Shown here piece by piece: positions 16,733 through 25,601 of a DNA stretch of 64,000 bases (the first letter of the stretch is position 1; every line of letters starts with the position of its first letter). The notes below the pieces were generated by a model that saw nothing but the letters and a program-made list of their open reading frames with translations, did not search any database and had not been told where the DNA came from. Source of the DNA: Mycobacterium sp. IDR2000157661. GTDB lineage: Bacteria; Actinomycetota; Actinomycetes; Mycobacteriales; Mycobacteriaceae. Location of the stretch: the NCBI RefSeq assembly GCF_022317005.1, contig NZ_CP081006.1, forward strand, positions 3,720,001-3,784,000, given 5' to 3'. The translations under genes and the position numbers were made by a program.

Positions 16733-17408
16733 ACATCTCGCCGATCAGCGGCGGCGCGGTCACTGGCTGCAGGCAGCCGAAGGGCTCGATGCCGGCGTCG
16801 CTGAACCGCACCGCCGACTGCTGGGCCGTGCTGGCGCAGAACAAGCCGGCGGTGTCGCTGCGGCAACGGTAGTCACCGAACGTCAGCGCCTCGCCGTAGG
16901 CCAATTCCGGGCCCTTGCCTGCGGTGAAGCGTCCGGGGTCACCGTGCAGCGACCCCACGGCGACGCTGGCGCCGTCGTAGTCGACCCAGCCGCCCTTCCA
17001 TTCCCCGTAGGCGTCCTGCGGTCGCGGCGGCGGATCGACGAGGTCCACCAGGCAGGCCAGCGCGCCGTCACCCTGCTGCGAGTCGGTCATGCAAGTGGTC
17101 TTGCCCGACGGCGTGGTGAACGCGACGTCGTCGCCGAGCTCGGTCGTCTGACCCTCGCGAAACGCGACGTGGTACTGCCCTGCGTCGGCCGCATCGCCGG
17201 CGTCGATCCAGGCGATGACGTCGGCGACCGGGGCGCCCGCGGCCGGTGGGGCGGCCGCCTTGGTCGTCGTTGTGGTGGGCGTCGTGGGCGACGGCGAGCT
17301 CGCCGACCGGTCCGGCGGGATGGGTTCGATCCGTTCGGCCTGCCCGTCTGTAGCGGTCGAACACCCTCCGACCAGCACACAAGCCGCGATGAGCACAGCC
17401 ATTCGCAT
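16722..17408 (-). CDS. lppI: Lipoprotein resembling LppI
   Basis: A 228-aa secreted lipoprotein: signal MRMAVLIAACVLVGGC with lipobox VGGC at residue 16, a Thr/Pro-rich spacer, then a conserved globular domain starting ADVIAWIDAGDAADAGQYH. Several cysteines (TTCMTD, LACLVD, YRCRSD, LFCAS, FGCLQ, FSC) suggest disulfides outside the membrane. The position next to a LipT-type esterase matches the Rv2046-Rv2045c pair. Function is unknown. It is divergent from the esterase with a 76-bp gap and convergent with the CDF exporter. Confidence 0.72.
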   Translation of the reverse strand: MRMAVLIAACVLVGGCSTATDGQAERIEPIPPDRSASSPSPTTPTTTTTKAAAPPAAGAPVADVIAWIDAGDAADAGQYHVAFREGQTTELGDDVAFTTPSGKTTCMTDSQQGDGALACLVDLVDPPPRPQDAYGEWKGGWVDYDGASVAVGSLHGDPGRFTAGKGPELAYGEALTFGDYRCRSDTAGLFCASTAQQSAVRFSDAGIEPFGCLQPVTAPPLIGEMFSC

Positions 17409-17484
17409 ACCGGCCAGGCTAGCGGCCCGACACGCGATCCCCGGTCAGGCGCGGCGACGGTGGGTCATTCGCTACCGTCGGGTG

Positions 17485-18993
17485 ATGCACGAACACACCG
17501 TCCGCGTGACCACCGCGTCGGGCACCGTCGAGGGCTTCACCCGCGATGGCGTGCATCGGTGGCGGGCCATTCCATACGCCCGTCCGCCGGTGGGCCCGTT
17601 GCGGCTGCGCGCACCGCAGCCCGTGCTCCCGTGGCGCGGCGTGCGCTACTGCCACGGCCACGGCAACTGTGCGCCCCAGCAGCGCATGTACACCCTCCTC
17701 GCGCCGGGCAAGTACCAGCCGATGAGCGAGGACTGCCTGACACTTAACGTGGTCACCCCCAAGAAGAGGTTCGACGAGCCGCTTCCGGTCATGGTCTTCA
17801 TTCACGGTGGCGGCTACTTCATGGGCAGTTCGGCGACCCCCATCTACGACGGCGCCGCGCTGGCCCGCAAGGGCTGTGTGTACGTCTCGGTGAACTACCG
17901 CCTGGGACCGCTGGGATGTCTGGACCTGTCGTCGTTGTCCGACGCCGAGCACTCCTTCGACGACAACCTGTATCTGCGCGATCTGGTGATGTCGCTGCAG
18001 TGGGTGCGCGACAACATCGCCGCGTTCGGCGGTGATGCCGACAATGTCACCATCTTCGGCGAGAGCGCAGGCGCCCACGCCGTCGCCACCCTGCTGGCCG
18101 TGCCGGCAGCCAAAGGACTGTTCGCGCAAGCTATTTCGGAGAGCCCGGCAGCGGGCATGGTGCGCACGCCGGAGGTGGCCGCCCAGTATGCGACGCGGTT
18201 CGCCGCCCTGCTCGGAGCACCCGACGGTGACGGCGCGGCGGCCGTGATGTCCGCGCGTCCCACCGAGCTTGTCAGCGCCTTCGAGCGGTTGATCCGGCAG
18301 GGTCAACGCGAGATGCTCGGCGCGTTCGCCGCGGGGCCCACCAACGCCACCGACTACCTGCCGCTGGACCCGGTGGAGGCGATGCGCACCGGCGCGGCCC
18401 ACCGAGTGCCGCTCATCGTGGGGACCAACGCCGAGGAGGCCAGGCTGTTCGGCCGGTTCCTCAAGCTGCTGCCGATGACGGAGACGATGATCGAGCAGCT
18501 GCTGGCGCAGGCGGAACCCGCTGAGCGCGAACGCATCAGGGCCGCCTACCCGAACTATCCGGATCCGGCGGCGTGCGTGCAGTTCGGTGGCGACTTCGCC
18601 TTCGGATCGGCGGCTTGGCAGATCGCCGAGGCGCACAGCGCCCATGCGCCGACGTACCTGTACCGCTACGACTACGCGCCACGGCCGCTGCGCTGGTCGG
18701 GTCTGGGCGCCACGCACGCCACCGAGCTGCTGGCGGTGTTCGACACCTACCGGACGAACTTCGGACGGCTGCTGACCGCCGTCGGTGACCGGCGCACGGC
18801 GCTGCGGGTCAGCGACGACGTGCAGGGCCGCTGGCGCGAATTCGCCCGCACCGGTGTGCCCGGCGCGGGCTGGCCCGCCTATACCAGCGCCGATCGCGCG
18901 GTGCAGGTGTTCGACCGCCGCCCCCGCATCGAATACGACCCGCACGCCGCCCGCAGGCAGGCCTGGGAAGGCTTCTCACTGGCCGCGAGGTGA
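17485..18993 (+). CDS. lipT: Type-B carboxylesterase (LipT-like)
   Basis: A 502-aa carboxylesterase of the cholinesterase/para-nitrobenzyl esterase class. The oxyanion hole FIHGGGYFMGS, the nucleophile elbow FGESAGAHA, the acid-bearing loop GTNAEEARLF and the catalytic His in GATHATEL are all present. There is no signal peptide, so it is probably cytoplasmic. It would hydrolyse carboxylic esters, possibly lipid-derived; the true substrate is unknown. ATG 17485 is preferred; GTG at 17482 is equally placed, and the frame is open but non-homologous further upstream. Confidence 0.9.
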   Translation: MHEHTVRVTTASGTVEGFTRDGVHRWRAIPYARPPVGPLRLRAPQPVLPWRGVRYCHGHGNCAPQQRMYTLLAPGKYQPMSEDCLTLNVVTPKKRFDEPLPVMVFIHGGGYFMGSSATPIYDGAALARKGCVYVSVNYRLGPLGCLDLSSLSDAEHSFDDNLYLRDLVMSLQWVRDNIAAFGGDADNVTIFGESAGAHAVATLLAVPAAKGLFAQAISESPAAGMVRTPEVAAQYATRFAALLGAPDGDGAAAVMSARPTELVSAFERLIRQGQREMLGAFAAGPTNATDYLPLDPVEAMRTGAAHRVPLIVGTNAEEARLFGRFLKLLPMTETMIEQLLAQAEPAERERIRAAYPNYPDPAACVQFGGDFAFGSAAWQIAEAHSAHAPTYLYRYDYAPRPLRWSGLGATHATELLAVFDTYRTNFGRLLTAVGDRRTALRVSDDVQGRWREFARTGVPGAGWPAYTSADRAVQVFDRRPRIEYDPHAARRQAWEGFSLAAR

Positions 18994-19064
18994 CGTCACG
19001 CCCGCCGCCGCGGCTGAGTTGACACCCGTCAAAGTGTGACGTGGCGCACTGCCATGTTGGCCGG

Positions 19065-21026
19065 GTGCAGCCCACTGACACCCCCGCGATCGAACGTCCG
19101 GCGGACCTGAACGCCGACTGGCTCGCCTCGGTCGTCGGCGCTCCGGTCGCCGGGTTCGGCTACGACCGCATCGGCACGGGTCAGATGAGCGAGTGCTATC
19201 GCGTCTCGCTGACCTATGCGGGCGACGAGCGCGGACCGGACACCGTGGTGCTCAAGGTCGCCGCCACCGATCCGGTGAGCAGGCAGACCGGGTTGGCGCT
19301 GGGCCTCTACGAGCGCGAGGTGCGGTTCTACACCGACATCGCTCCGCGCCTCGGCGGACCTGTCGCGCCGTGTTTCTCCTCAGCGTTCGACCCCGGCACC
19401 GGTGTGTTCCACCTGGTGCTCGGTGACGCCGGCCCGGCGGTGGTGGGCGACGAGATCCGCGGCGCCACAACGGAACAGGCGACGCTAGCGCTGGCCCAGC
19501 TGGGGCGGCTGCACGGTCCGCTGCTCGGCGACTCGGCGATGGCCAGCGCCGCTTGGCTCAACCGGGAGTCGCCGGTGAACCAGGCGCTGATCGGGCAGTT
19601 GTACGCGGGCTTCGCCGAGCGTTACGCGGCGATGATCGCGCCCGAGCATTCGATGGTGTGCCGGCGACTGGTCGGCGGCTTCGACGCGTATCTGGAAGCC
19701 GAGTCCGCGCCCGAGCGCATCAGCGGGCTGGTGCACGGGGACTACCGCCTCGACAACATGCTCTTCGGCCAGCCGGGCGCGGACCGGCCGCTCACCGTCG
19801 TCGACTGGCAGACCGTGGCATGGGGTCCGGCCATGACCGACGTGGCGTACTTCCTGGGCTGCGCGCTGCCGGTACAGATGCGCCGCGACCACTACGACGC
19901 CCTGCTGGCGGCCTATCACCAGGCGCTCGGCCCCGACGCGCCGATCGGTCTCGACGACGTACGCGAGGGTGTGCGCAGGCAGAGCTTCTTCGGGGTGATG
20001 ATGGCGATCGTGTCGTCGATGCTCGTCGAGCGCACCGACCGCGGCGACGAGATGTTCATGACGATGCTGCAGCGCCACTGTCAGCACGTGCTGGATGTCG
20101 ACGCGTTGAGCGTCCTGCCGGAACCGACTGTGCCCGAACCGCTGACACCGACACCGGCTGACGACGGCGAGCACCCCGCGGGAGGGGAACCGCTCTGGAA
20201 CGAAAGCTGGTACTTCGACTTCGTCGACCCGCAGCAGGACATCGGCGGCTGGCTGCGGCTGGGGCGCTATCCCAACCTGGACACATCGTGGCTCAACGGA
20301 TTGCTCTGCGGCCCGGGCATCCCGACCTATGCGCTGCTCGACTTCGAGGGCACCGGTGACGTCGAGATGACGTTGGACGCCACCGAACCGCTGACCACGT
20401 ACCGGGTCACGATGCGCGGGAGCGGGCAGGCCCACGACGATCCGGCCGCACTGCTGCGCGACGAACCCGGCAGGCCCGTCGACATGACCATGGACCTCGA
20501 GTGGACCACCGTCGGCGCGCCCTACCAGTACCGGATCACGCCGCGCTACGAGATCCCGTGCACGGTCACCGGCACCGTGACCGTTGAGGACCTGCGGTTC
20601 ACGGTCACCGCGGTCCCCGGGCAGCGCGACCACTCATGGGGCGTGCGCGACTGGTGGTCGATGGAGTGGGTCTGGAGCGCACTGCATCTCGACGACGGCA
20701 CGCATCTGCACGGCGTGGACATCCGAATCCCCGGCGCCCCGGCCATGGGCATCGGTTACATCCAGCGGGCGGATGCGCCGCTGGTCGAACTGCAGACGGT
20801 GACAGCGCGAGAGACGTTCGCCGACAACGGTTTACCATTACAGACGACGCTGACTCTGGCACCTGGCGACGTCACCGCGACCGTCGACGTCCGCGGACAC
20901 GCCCCGGTGCTGCTGCGGTCCTCGGACGGCCGGGTGAGTCACTTCCCGCGGGCCTGGGTGACGGTGGCGACGGCCGACGGTCGCAGCGGTGTGGGCTGGG
21001 TGGAATGGAACCGCAACCAACCGTGA
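19065..21026 (+). CDS. APH-like phosphotransferase fused to HSWG-motif lipocalin-like domain
   Basis: A 653-aa fusion. Residues about 10-355 form an aminoglycoside-phosphotransferase/EcKinase-type fold with Brenner motif LVHGDYRLDNMLFG and the metal-binding VVDWQTVAWG. Residues about 375-650 are a beta-rich domain carrying GQRDHSWGVRDWWSMEWVW, the signature of a diverged tocopherol-cyclase-like/DUF7064-type family often associated with steroid or lipid metabolism loci. The first domain probably phosphorylates a small hydroxylated molecule, and the second may bind a hydrophobic substrate. The GTG at 19065 fits the homologous start (QPTDTPAIERP). No partner genes are obvious. Confidence 0.78.
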   Translation: MQPTDTPAIERPADLNADWLASVVGAPVAGFGYDRIGTGQMSECYRVSLTYAGDERGPDTVVLKVAATDPVSRQTGLALGLYEREVRFYTDIAPRLGGPVAPCFSSAFDPGTGVFHLVLGDAGPAVVGDEIRGATTEQATLALAQLGRLHGPLLGDSAMASAAWLNRESPVNQALIGQLYAGFAERYAAMIAPEHSMVCRRLVGGFDAYLEAESAPERISGLVHGDYRLDNMLFGQPGADRPLTVVDWQTVAWGPAMTDVAYFLGCALPVQMRRDHYDALLAAYHQALGPDAPIGLDDVREGVRRQSFFGVMMAIVSSMLVERTDRGDEMFMTMLQRHCQHVLDVDALSVLPEPTVPEPLTPTPADDGEHPAGGEPLWNESWYFDFVDPQQDIGGWLRLGRYPNLDTSWLNGLLCGPGIPTYALLDFEGTGDVEMTLDATEPLTTYRVTMRGSGQAHDDPAALLRDEPGRPVDMTMDLEWTTVGAPYQYRITPRYEIPCTVTGTVTVEDLRFTVTAVPGQRDHSWGVRDWWSMEWVWSALHLDDGTHLHGVDIRIPGAPAMGIGYIQRADAPLVELQTVTARETFADNGLPLQTTLTLAPGDVTATVDVRGHAPVLLRSSDGRVSHFPRAWVTVATADGRSGVGWVEWNRNQP

Positions 21027-21050
21027 CGCGTGGGTGTCCGCGAGCGGGTG

Positions 21051-21935
21051 TCAGCTCAGGCGGGCGCTGTCGTCGTCGAGGTCGTCGCGGCTCAAGCCCA
21101 TCGGCGTGGCGGCAGGCAGGTCGCCTGCGGCGACGACCTTGCGGGTGATCGGCGTCAACGCGCGGAACAGCGCTTCGACCTCGCCGTCGTCCAGCGCATC
21201 GAGAGCCGACAGCGCCAGCCGGTCGGTGCTGTGCTCTACCTCCTGCTTGAGGGCGCGGCCGCTGTCGGTGAGGTCCTCACCGTCGAGCAGACCTCGCCGC
21301 GCCAATTCGTCCTGGTAGCCGCGCCACTGCTGGTCGTCGTAGTCGCGGCTGCGCATGATCATCTCTTTGGGCACCCGGCCGGCCGCCGCGTGCAACACGT
21401 TGCACGCCCGGCCCGAGACACCCAGCGTCGTGAGCACGGCGACGTGGCCGTCGCCGCGTTGTTCGCGCAGCAGCGTGGTCGCGTGCCAGAGCTTGGCCAG
21501 CGGTTCGTCGGGCCACTCCAACGCCCTATTCGCCGCGAACAGCGCGCGGCCGTCGATCGGGGCCGTGCGTGCCGCCTTCGCCGCCAGTTCGGCGGCGGTG
21601 TACACGTCGTCGCCGTCCCCGACGCCGTACCGGCGCAGCGCCGCCACCGCGGACTCGAGTCGTGCGCGCAGCGCCGCCGACGGCGGCGCGACGTCCCACG
21701 CGGCGGGCAGGGCCTTGGCGACGCGCTGCGGCGCGAAGTTGTAGAACGCCGCCGAGACAACCTCGGGCGGCACCACACCGAAGGGCGCCGAGCGGGCCGC
21801 GAAGTAGCCCATCCAGAAACCCTTGTAGCCGAGCCCGTCGAGTGCGGCGCGGGCTTCGGGGGCGAAATAGGTGACGGCGTGCACGGGTTCGAGACGGTCG
21901 AAGAACCTGCGCGCCAGCGTTGATGGCCTGTCCAC
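21051..21935 (-). CDS. SCO6745-family hypothetical protein
   Basis: A 294-aa helical protein of the actinobacterial SCO6745 type. The characteristic N-terminus is LARRFFDRLEPVHAVTYFAPEARAALDGLGYKGFWMGYFAARSAP, and the middle FAANRALEWPDEPLAKLWHATTLLREQRGDGH is also conserved. No catalytic motif is known. The C-terminal half resembles a MarR-like winged-helix arrangement (helix plus DLTDSGRALKQEVEHSTDRLA), so a DNA- or ligand-binding role is possible. GTG 21935 is chosen; a TTG five codons upstream with a better-spaced GAGGG is an alternative. It is divergent from gluconokinase. Confidence 0.7.
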   Translation of the reverse strand: MDRPSTLARRFFDRLEPVHAVTYFAPEARAALDGLGYKGFWMGYFAARSAPFGVVPPEVVSAAFYNFAPQRVAKALPAAWDVAPPSAALRARLESAVAALRRYGVGDGDDVYTAAELAAKAARTAPIDGRALFAANRALEWPDEPLAKLWHATTLLREQRGDGHVAVLTTLGVSGRACNVLHAAAGRVPKEMIMRSRDYDDQQWRGYQDELARRGLLDGEDLTDSGRALKQEVEHSTDRLALSALDALDDGEVEALFRALTPITRKVVAAGDLPAATPMGLSRDDLDDDSARLS

Positions 21936-22026
21936 CCTCGCAGTCAACCATTCGGCCCTCGCCGCCTTGCACGCATGCCTCCCGGCACGACGTATGGCGT
22001 TGATCACAACTGGGTACTGGTTGAAA

Positions 22027-22545
22027 ATGGCGTCACCAATCGTCGTGATGGGCGTCTCCGGGTCGGGTAAGTCGGCCGTCGGTGCCGCGCTGGCCCAGCG
22101 ACTCCGCGTGCCGTTCGCCGACGCCGACGATTTCCATCCGCCGGCCAACATCGAGAAGATGACGGCGGGCGAAGCCCTCAACGATGACGACCGCTACCCG
22201 TGGTTGGAGGCGATCGGGGAGTGGCTGGCCGAACGCTGCGCCGATGGCGGGGTCATGGGCTGCTCGGCGCTCAAGCGCAAGTACCGTGACCAACTGCGCC
22301 GTCACTGCGGCGAGACCGAATTCCTCCACCTGGTCGGGACGCCGGAAGTCATCAGCAGGCGCCAGTCCAGTCGGCCGGGCCACTTCATGCCCGCGTCGCT
22401 GCTGCGATCCCAGTTCGACACCCTCGAACCGCTGGAGCCCGACGAATTGGGTGTCGCCATCGATGTCGATCGGAGCATCGACGCCATCATCGACGCCTAT
22501 GTCTCTGAATGTGCTTCCGGCTCAACGGAAGCCGGTGACCGGTGA
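22027..22545 (+). CDS. gntK: Gluconokinase
   Basis: A 172-aa cytoplasmic kinase phosphorylating D-gluconate to 6-phosphogluconate. It has the P-loop GVSGSGKSAVG (residues about 9-19), the gluconate-binding DADDFHPPANIEKMTAG, the DRYPWL segment, CSALKRKYRDQLR and the lid SSRPGHFMPASLLRSQFDTLEP, all typical of GntK at normal length. The downstream GntP permease on the same strand completes a gluconate uptake and phosphorylation unit feeding the pentose phosphate pathway. Confidence 0.93.
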   Translation: MASPIVVMGVSGSGKSAVGAALAQRLRVPFADADDFHPPANIEKMTAGEALNDDDRYPWLEAIGEWLAERCADGGVMGCSALKRKYRDQLRRHCGETEFLHLVGTPEVISRRQSSRPGHFMPASLLRSQFDTLEPLEPDELGVAIDVDRSIDAIIDAYVSECASGSTEAGDR

Positions 22546-22662
22546 GCTCACGCCTGCACACCGCAGAAACAGCGTTATCACCGTTCCGTGCCGTTGACCA
22601 ACCCACCGTTGTAACCACCACAGATGTCCCGGATCGACCGGGCGATGGAATTCGGAGGTCTC

Positions 22663-24105
22663 GTGGAAGCAATTGACCCGGCCTACGGGGCCGGCACGCT
22701 GCTGGTGATCGCCGCCGGGGCGGTCGCACTTCTGCTGTTCCTCATCATGAAGGTCAAGCTGCATGCCTTCGTGGCGCTCGTGCTGGTGAGTGTGCTCACT
22801 GCGCTGGCCGCCGGGATTCCCGTCGCGGAGGTCCCCGACGCGCTGGCCTTCGGATTCGCCGACACGATCGGCGCCGTCGCACTCTTGGTCGGCTTCGGCG
22901 TGATGATCGGCCGACTGCTCGAGATCACTGGCGGCGCACAGGTGCTCGCGGACACCCTGATCGGCCGGTTCGGCGAGAAGCGGGCTCCGCTGGCGCTCGG
23001 CGTCGCTGCGTTGCTCTTCGGCTTCCCGATCTTCTTCGACGCCGGCCTAGTGGTGTTCCTGCCCATCATCATCACGGTCGCCCGGCGCTTCGGCGGCTCC
23101 CTGCTGCTGTACGCGCTCCCGGCCGCCGGTGCGTTCGCGATCATGCATGCCCTGGTGCCGCCTCATCCGGGACCGGTCGCAGCCGCTGGATTGCTCGATG
23201 CCAGCATCGGCCTCACCCTTCTGGTCGGCGCCCCCGTCGCCGTCTTGTCGTGGTACGTGGGTTCCTTCCTGGTTTCGCGCGTGATCGGACGCCGCGTGTT
23301 CGTCGACATCCCCGAGGCGTTGTTCGGTGAGATCAACGGGGGCCGAGACGACAAGGACGCCGACGGTGGTGGCGCCCCGGCCGCGGGGGACGGTGGTGGC
23401 GCACAGACGCTCACCCGCACCGCACCGTCATTCGCGACGGTCCTCGGTCTGCTGCTGTTGCCATTCGTGCTGATCTCCTTCGACACCGTGCTCAGCACGC
23501 TGATCACCGCCGAGGTGATCCCCGAGGACAGCACCTGGGCCCAGTACCTCATGCTGCTGGGCAACACCACCGTCGCGCTGCTGATCACCACGATCGTCGC
23601 CATCCTCGTGCTCGGTCTGCGCAACCACACCATGGCCGGCGTCGGCACCATCCTGGACAACGCGCTCGGACCCATCTGCTCGATCATCCTGATCACCGGC
23701 GCCGGCGGCATGTTCGGCGGTGTGTTGGAGCTCAGCGGCATCGGCGCCGCACTTAGCGACTCACTGTCCGATCTGGGGATGTCCCTGATCGTGCAGGCCT
23801 TCCTCATCGCCACATTGCTTCGGGTGGCACAGGGTTCCGCCACCGTCGCGTTGACAACGACGGCCGGTCTGCTGGCTGCGGCCGTCGCCACAGCAGACCT
23901 GTCGAGTCTGCAGCTGACGTGTCTGGTCATCGCCATCGCCGCGGGCGCGACGGTGCTCTCGCACGTCAACGACTCCGGCTTCTGGTTGGTCAGCCGGTTC
24001 TTCGGCATGGACGTCAAGACCACGCTGAAGACCTGGACGGTCATGGAAACCACGCTGGGTGTGTCCGCGTTCCTGATCGCGCTGGCGATCTGGATGGTCG
24101 CGTGA
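22663..24105 (+). CDS. gntP: GntP-family gluconate:H+ symporter
   Basis: A 480-aa permease with about 12 hydrophobic segments. Diagnostic blocks include FGFPIFFDAGLVVFLPI, HALVPPHPGPVAAAGLL, AGGMFGGVLELSGIG and HVNDSGFWLVSRFFGMD, all characteristic of GntP transporters. A Gly/Asp-rich cytoplasmic loop (GGRDDKDADGGGAPAAG, about residues 225-245) is unusually long. The GTG at 22663 follows a GGAGG by 4 bases; an ATG at 22648 is an alternative start. It follows gntK by 117 bp and is presumably co-transcribed. Confidence 0.92.
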   Translation: MEAIDPAYGAGTLLVIAAGAVALLLFLIMKVKLHAFVALVLVSVLTALAAGIPVAEVPDALAFGFADTIGAVALLVGFGVMIGRLLEITGGAQVLADTLIGRFGEKRAPLALGVAALLFGFPIFFDAGLVVFLPIIITVARRFGGSLLLYALPAAGAFAIMHALVPPHPGPVAAAGLLDASIGLTLLVGAPVAVLSWYVGSFLVSRVIGRRVFVDIPEALFGEINGGRDDKDADGGGAPAAGDGGGAQTLTRTAPSFATVLGLLLLPFVLISFDTVLSTLITAEVIPEDSTWAQYLMLLGNTTVALLITTIVAILVLGLRNHTMAGVGTILDNALGPICSIILITGAGGMFGGVLELSGIGAALSDSLSDLGMSLIVQAFLIATLLRVAQGSATVALTTTAGLLAAAVATADLSSLQLTCLVIAIAAGATVLSHVNDSGFWLVSRFFGMDVKTTLKTWTVMETTLGVSAFLIALAIWMVA

Positions 24106-24111
24106 GACAGA

Positions 24112-24591
24112 TCAGCCCTTGACGACCTGAGTGCCGCCGGCGAGTTCGTCGTGCTTGCCCTGCTTGGTCGGGCTGCCACTGATCGTGACCGCGATGACGA
24201 CGATCGCGAGCAGACCGAGTAGGCCGCCGACGAACGGGATGATCGGAAGCACCGTCCACGAGTTGCGAATGGCCGCCTGTGCGGCGCTGGGCTTGGCCGC
24301 TCCGGACGGTCCGAGGACCCGCAGACCCAGCAGCTTCTTGCCCGGCGTCCAACCCTGCGTGGTCTCGAAAGCGAAGAAGTACAGGAACATCAGCCCACCG
24401 GTGAAGAAACCGGTGACCATGATGCTCGACATCGAGTCGGTGAGGAAGGCCAGGAACCAACTGACGATGCCGACGATGATGCCGTCGATCAGCCGGGCGA
24501 GCCAACGCACCAGCAAACCACCGGGCGCGCTGCCTGCGGGGCGGCCGCCGCCGTACGGTCCGGGCTGGGGTGCGTATTCTCCGGTGCTCAC
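24112..24591 (-). CDS. RDD family membrane protein
   Basis: A 159-aa membrane protein with the RDD domain: VRWLARLIDGIIVGIVSWF (Arg and Asp of the family name), a second span around TGGLMFLYFFAFETTQGWTPGKKLLGLRVLG, and a third VGGLLGLLAIVVIAVTI. The N-terminus is Gly/Pro-rich and cytoplasmic. Some RDD proteins act as cation antiporters but most are uncharacterised. It is convergent with gntP (6-bp gap) and starts at GTG. Confidence 0.82.
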   Translation of the reverse strand: MSTGEYAPQPGPYGGGRPAGSAPGGLLVRWLARLIDGIIVGIVSWFLAFLTDSMSSIMVTGFFTGGLMFLYFFAFETTQGWTPGKKLLGLRVLGPSGAAKPSAAQAAIRNSWTVLPIIPFVGGLLGLLAIVVIAVTISGSPTKQGKHDELAGGTQVVKG

Positions 24592-24635
24592 CCGTGCAAT
24601 GTACCGGTGAGCGCCGGTATTTCCGTGCGATTCGC

Positions 24636-25565
24636 TCAGCGCAGGCGGCGGCTCTGGGCCTTGGCCAGCTTGGTCTGGACCTTGGCCTGTTGACGCGCGG
24701 TCCTGGCCTGGGCCTTGGCCTGCTTACGCGCCGTCTTGGCCTGGATCCGCGCCGCATCGGCCAGCCCCGCGCTTCGCTTGCGCGCGTTGTCGGCGAGTTC
24801 CGGCGCCCGATCGCGCGCCACGTCGGCGAATTCGGCGCTGCGCTTGCGGGCCAGTTCGGCGATCTCAGGACCGCGCTGCCGGGCGACGTCGGCGAGTTCG
24901 GCGCTGCGCTTGCGGGCGAGCTCGGCGAATTCCGGTCCCCGTTCGCGGGCGACGTCGGCGAGTTCGGCGCCGCGTTCGCGAGCGATATGGGCCAGTTCAC
25001 GGCCGCGCTCGGCGCCGACCTGCAGACCGTGGCCGACCTTGTCGGCAAGTTCGCTGTCGCTCAGCGCCCCACCCGCGGCGGCTCCGGCGGGCAGCGCGGC
25101 GGTCACTGCCCCGGAGACCCGCTGCGCCGCGTGCCGGCCGCGCCAGCCGAGCGACGGTTTGCCCTCGGTGTCGACGGCGGCGATGATCAGACCACCGATG
25201 AGACTGATGTCGGTGATGAAGGCGCGGCGCTCGTCGGCTTTGCGCTGCGGGTCTGTCTCACTCCAAAAGGTATGGCCGCCAAGGCTTCCGGGTACCACGC
25301 TGAGGGCCAACGCCGCCGAAGCGACGCGCGGCAGTTTGCCGGTCGCCAACAGGAGGCCGCCGCCGATCTGCACCGCGGCGGTGGCGCGGGCCACCGTTTC
25401 GGCGTTGGCGGGGACGTTCGTGCCGACCGGGTCGGGGAGCTTACTGAGCCCCTCGAGCGTGGGACGGGCCGCATCGGCCGCGGGTTTCGGGCTGCGCAAG
25501 GCCTCGACTCCCCGGGCGATGAAAGCTGCTGACAACATCGGTCGCGCGATACGTCGGATCAACAT
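24636..25565 (-). CDS. DoxX-like membrane protein with hendecad-repeat tail
   Basis: A 309-aa protein. Residues 1-145 are a DoxX-type module (RRIARPMLSAAFIARGVEAL...AAVQIGGGLLLATGKLPRVA...ERRAFITDISLIGGLIIAA) with membrane helices. Residues about 185-273 are at least eight 11-residue repeats such as RGAELADVARE, RGPEFAELARK and RSAELADVARQ, predicting a long right-handed coiled coil or amphipathic helix. The last 36 residues are Lys/Arg/Gln/Ala-rich (KQAKAQARTARQQAK) and could bind nucleic acid or acidic lipids. The repeat arm suggests a scaffold or membrane-shaping role in the cytoplasm. Start ATG 25565. Confidence 0.78.
   Translation of the reverse strand: MLIRRIARPMLSAAFIARGVEALRSPKPAADAARPTLEGLSKLPDPVGTNVPANAETVARATAAVQIGGGLLLATGKLPRVASAALALSVVPGSLGGHTFWSETDPQRKADERRAFITDISLIGGLIIAAVDTEGKPSLGWRGRHAAQRVSGAVTAALPAGAAAGGALSDSELADKVGHGLQVGAERGRELAHIARERGAELADVARERGPEFAELARKRSAELADVARQRGPEIAELARKRSAEFADVARDRAPELADNARKRSAGLADAARIQAKTARKQAKAQARTARQQAKVQTKLAKAQSRRLR
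24745..25010 (-). repeat. 33-bp coding repeats (hendecad array)
   Basis: About eight consecutive 33-bp units encode an 11-residue periodic segment of the DoxX-like protein. Units alternate between an RSAELADVAR-type and an RGPELAELAR-type version, giving a 66-bp super-period. The high similarity of units implies expansion by slippage or unequal exchange, so copy number may vary between strains. Confidence 0.75.
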
Positions 25566-25601
25566 GGCCGGGGAGTTCCCGGGTGGCTGCCGTCACAAAC
25601 G

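Noticed and set aside
24745..25010. Non-coding minisatellite
   Set aside because: The 33-bp units keep frame and encode a regular 11-residue pattern within a clear gene.
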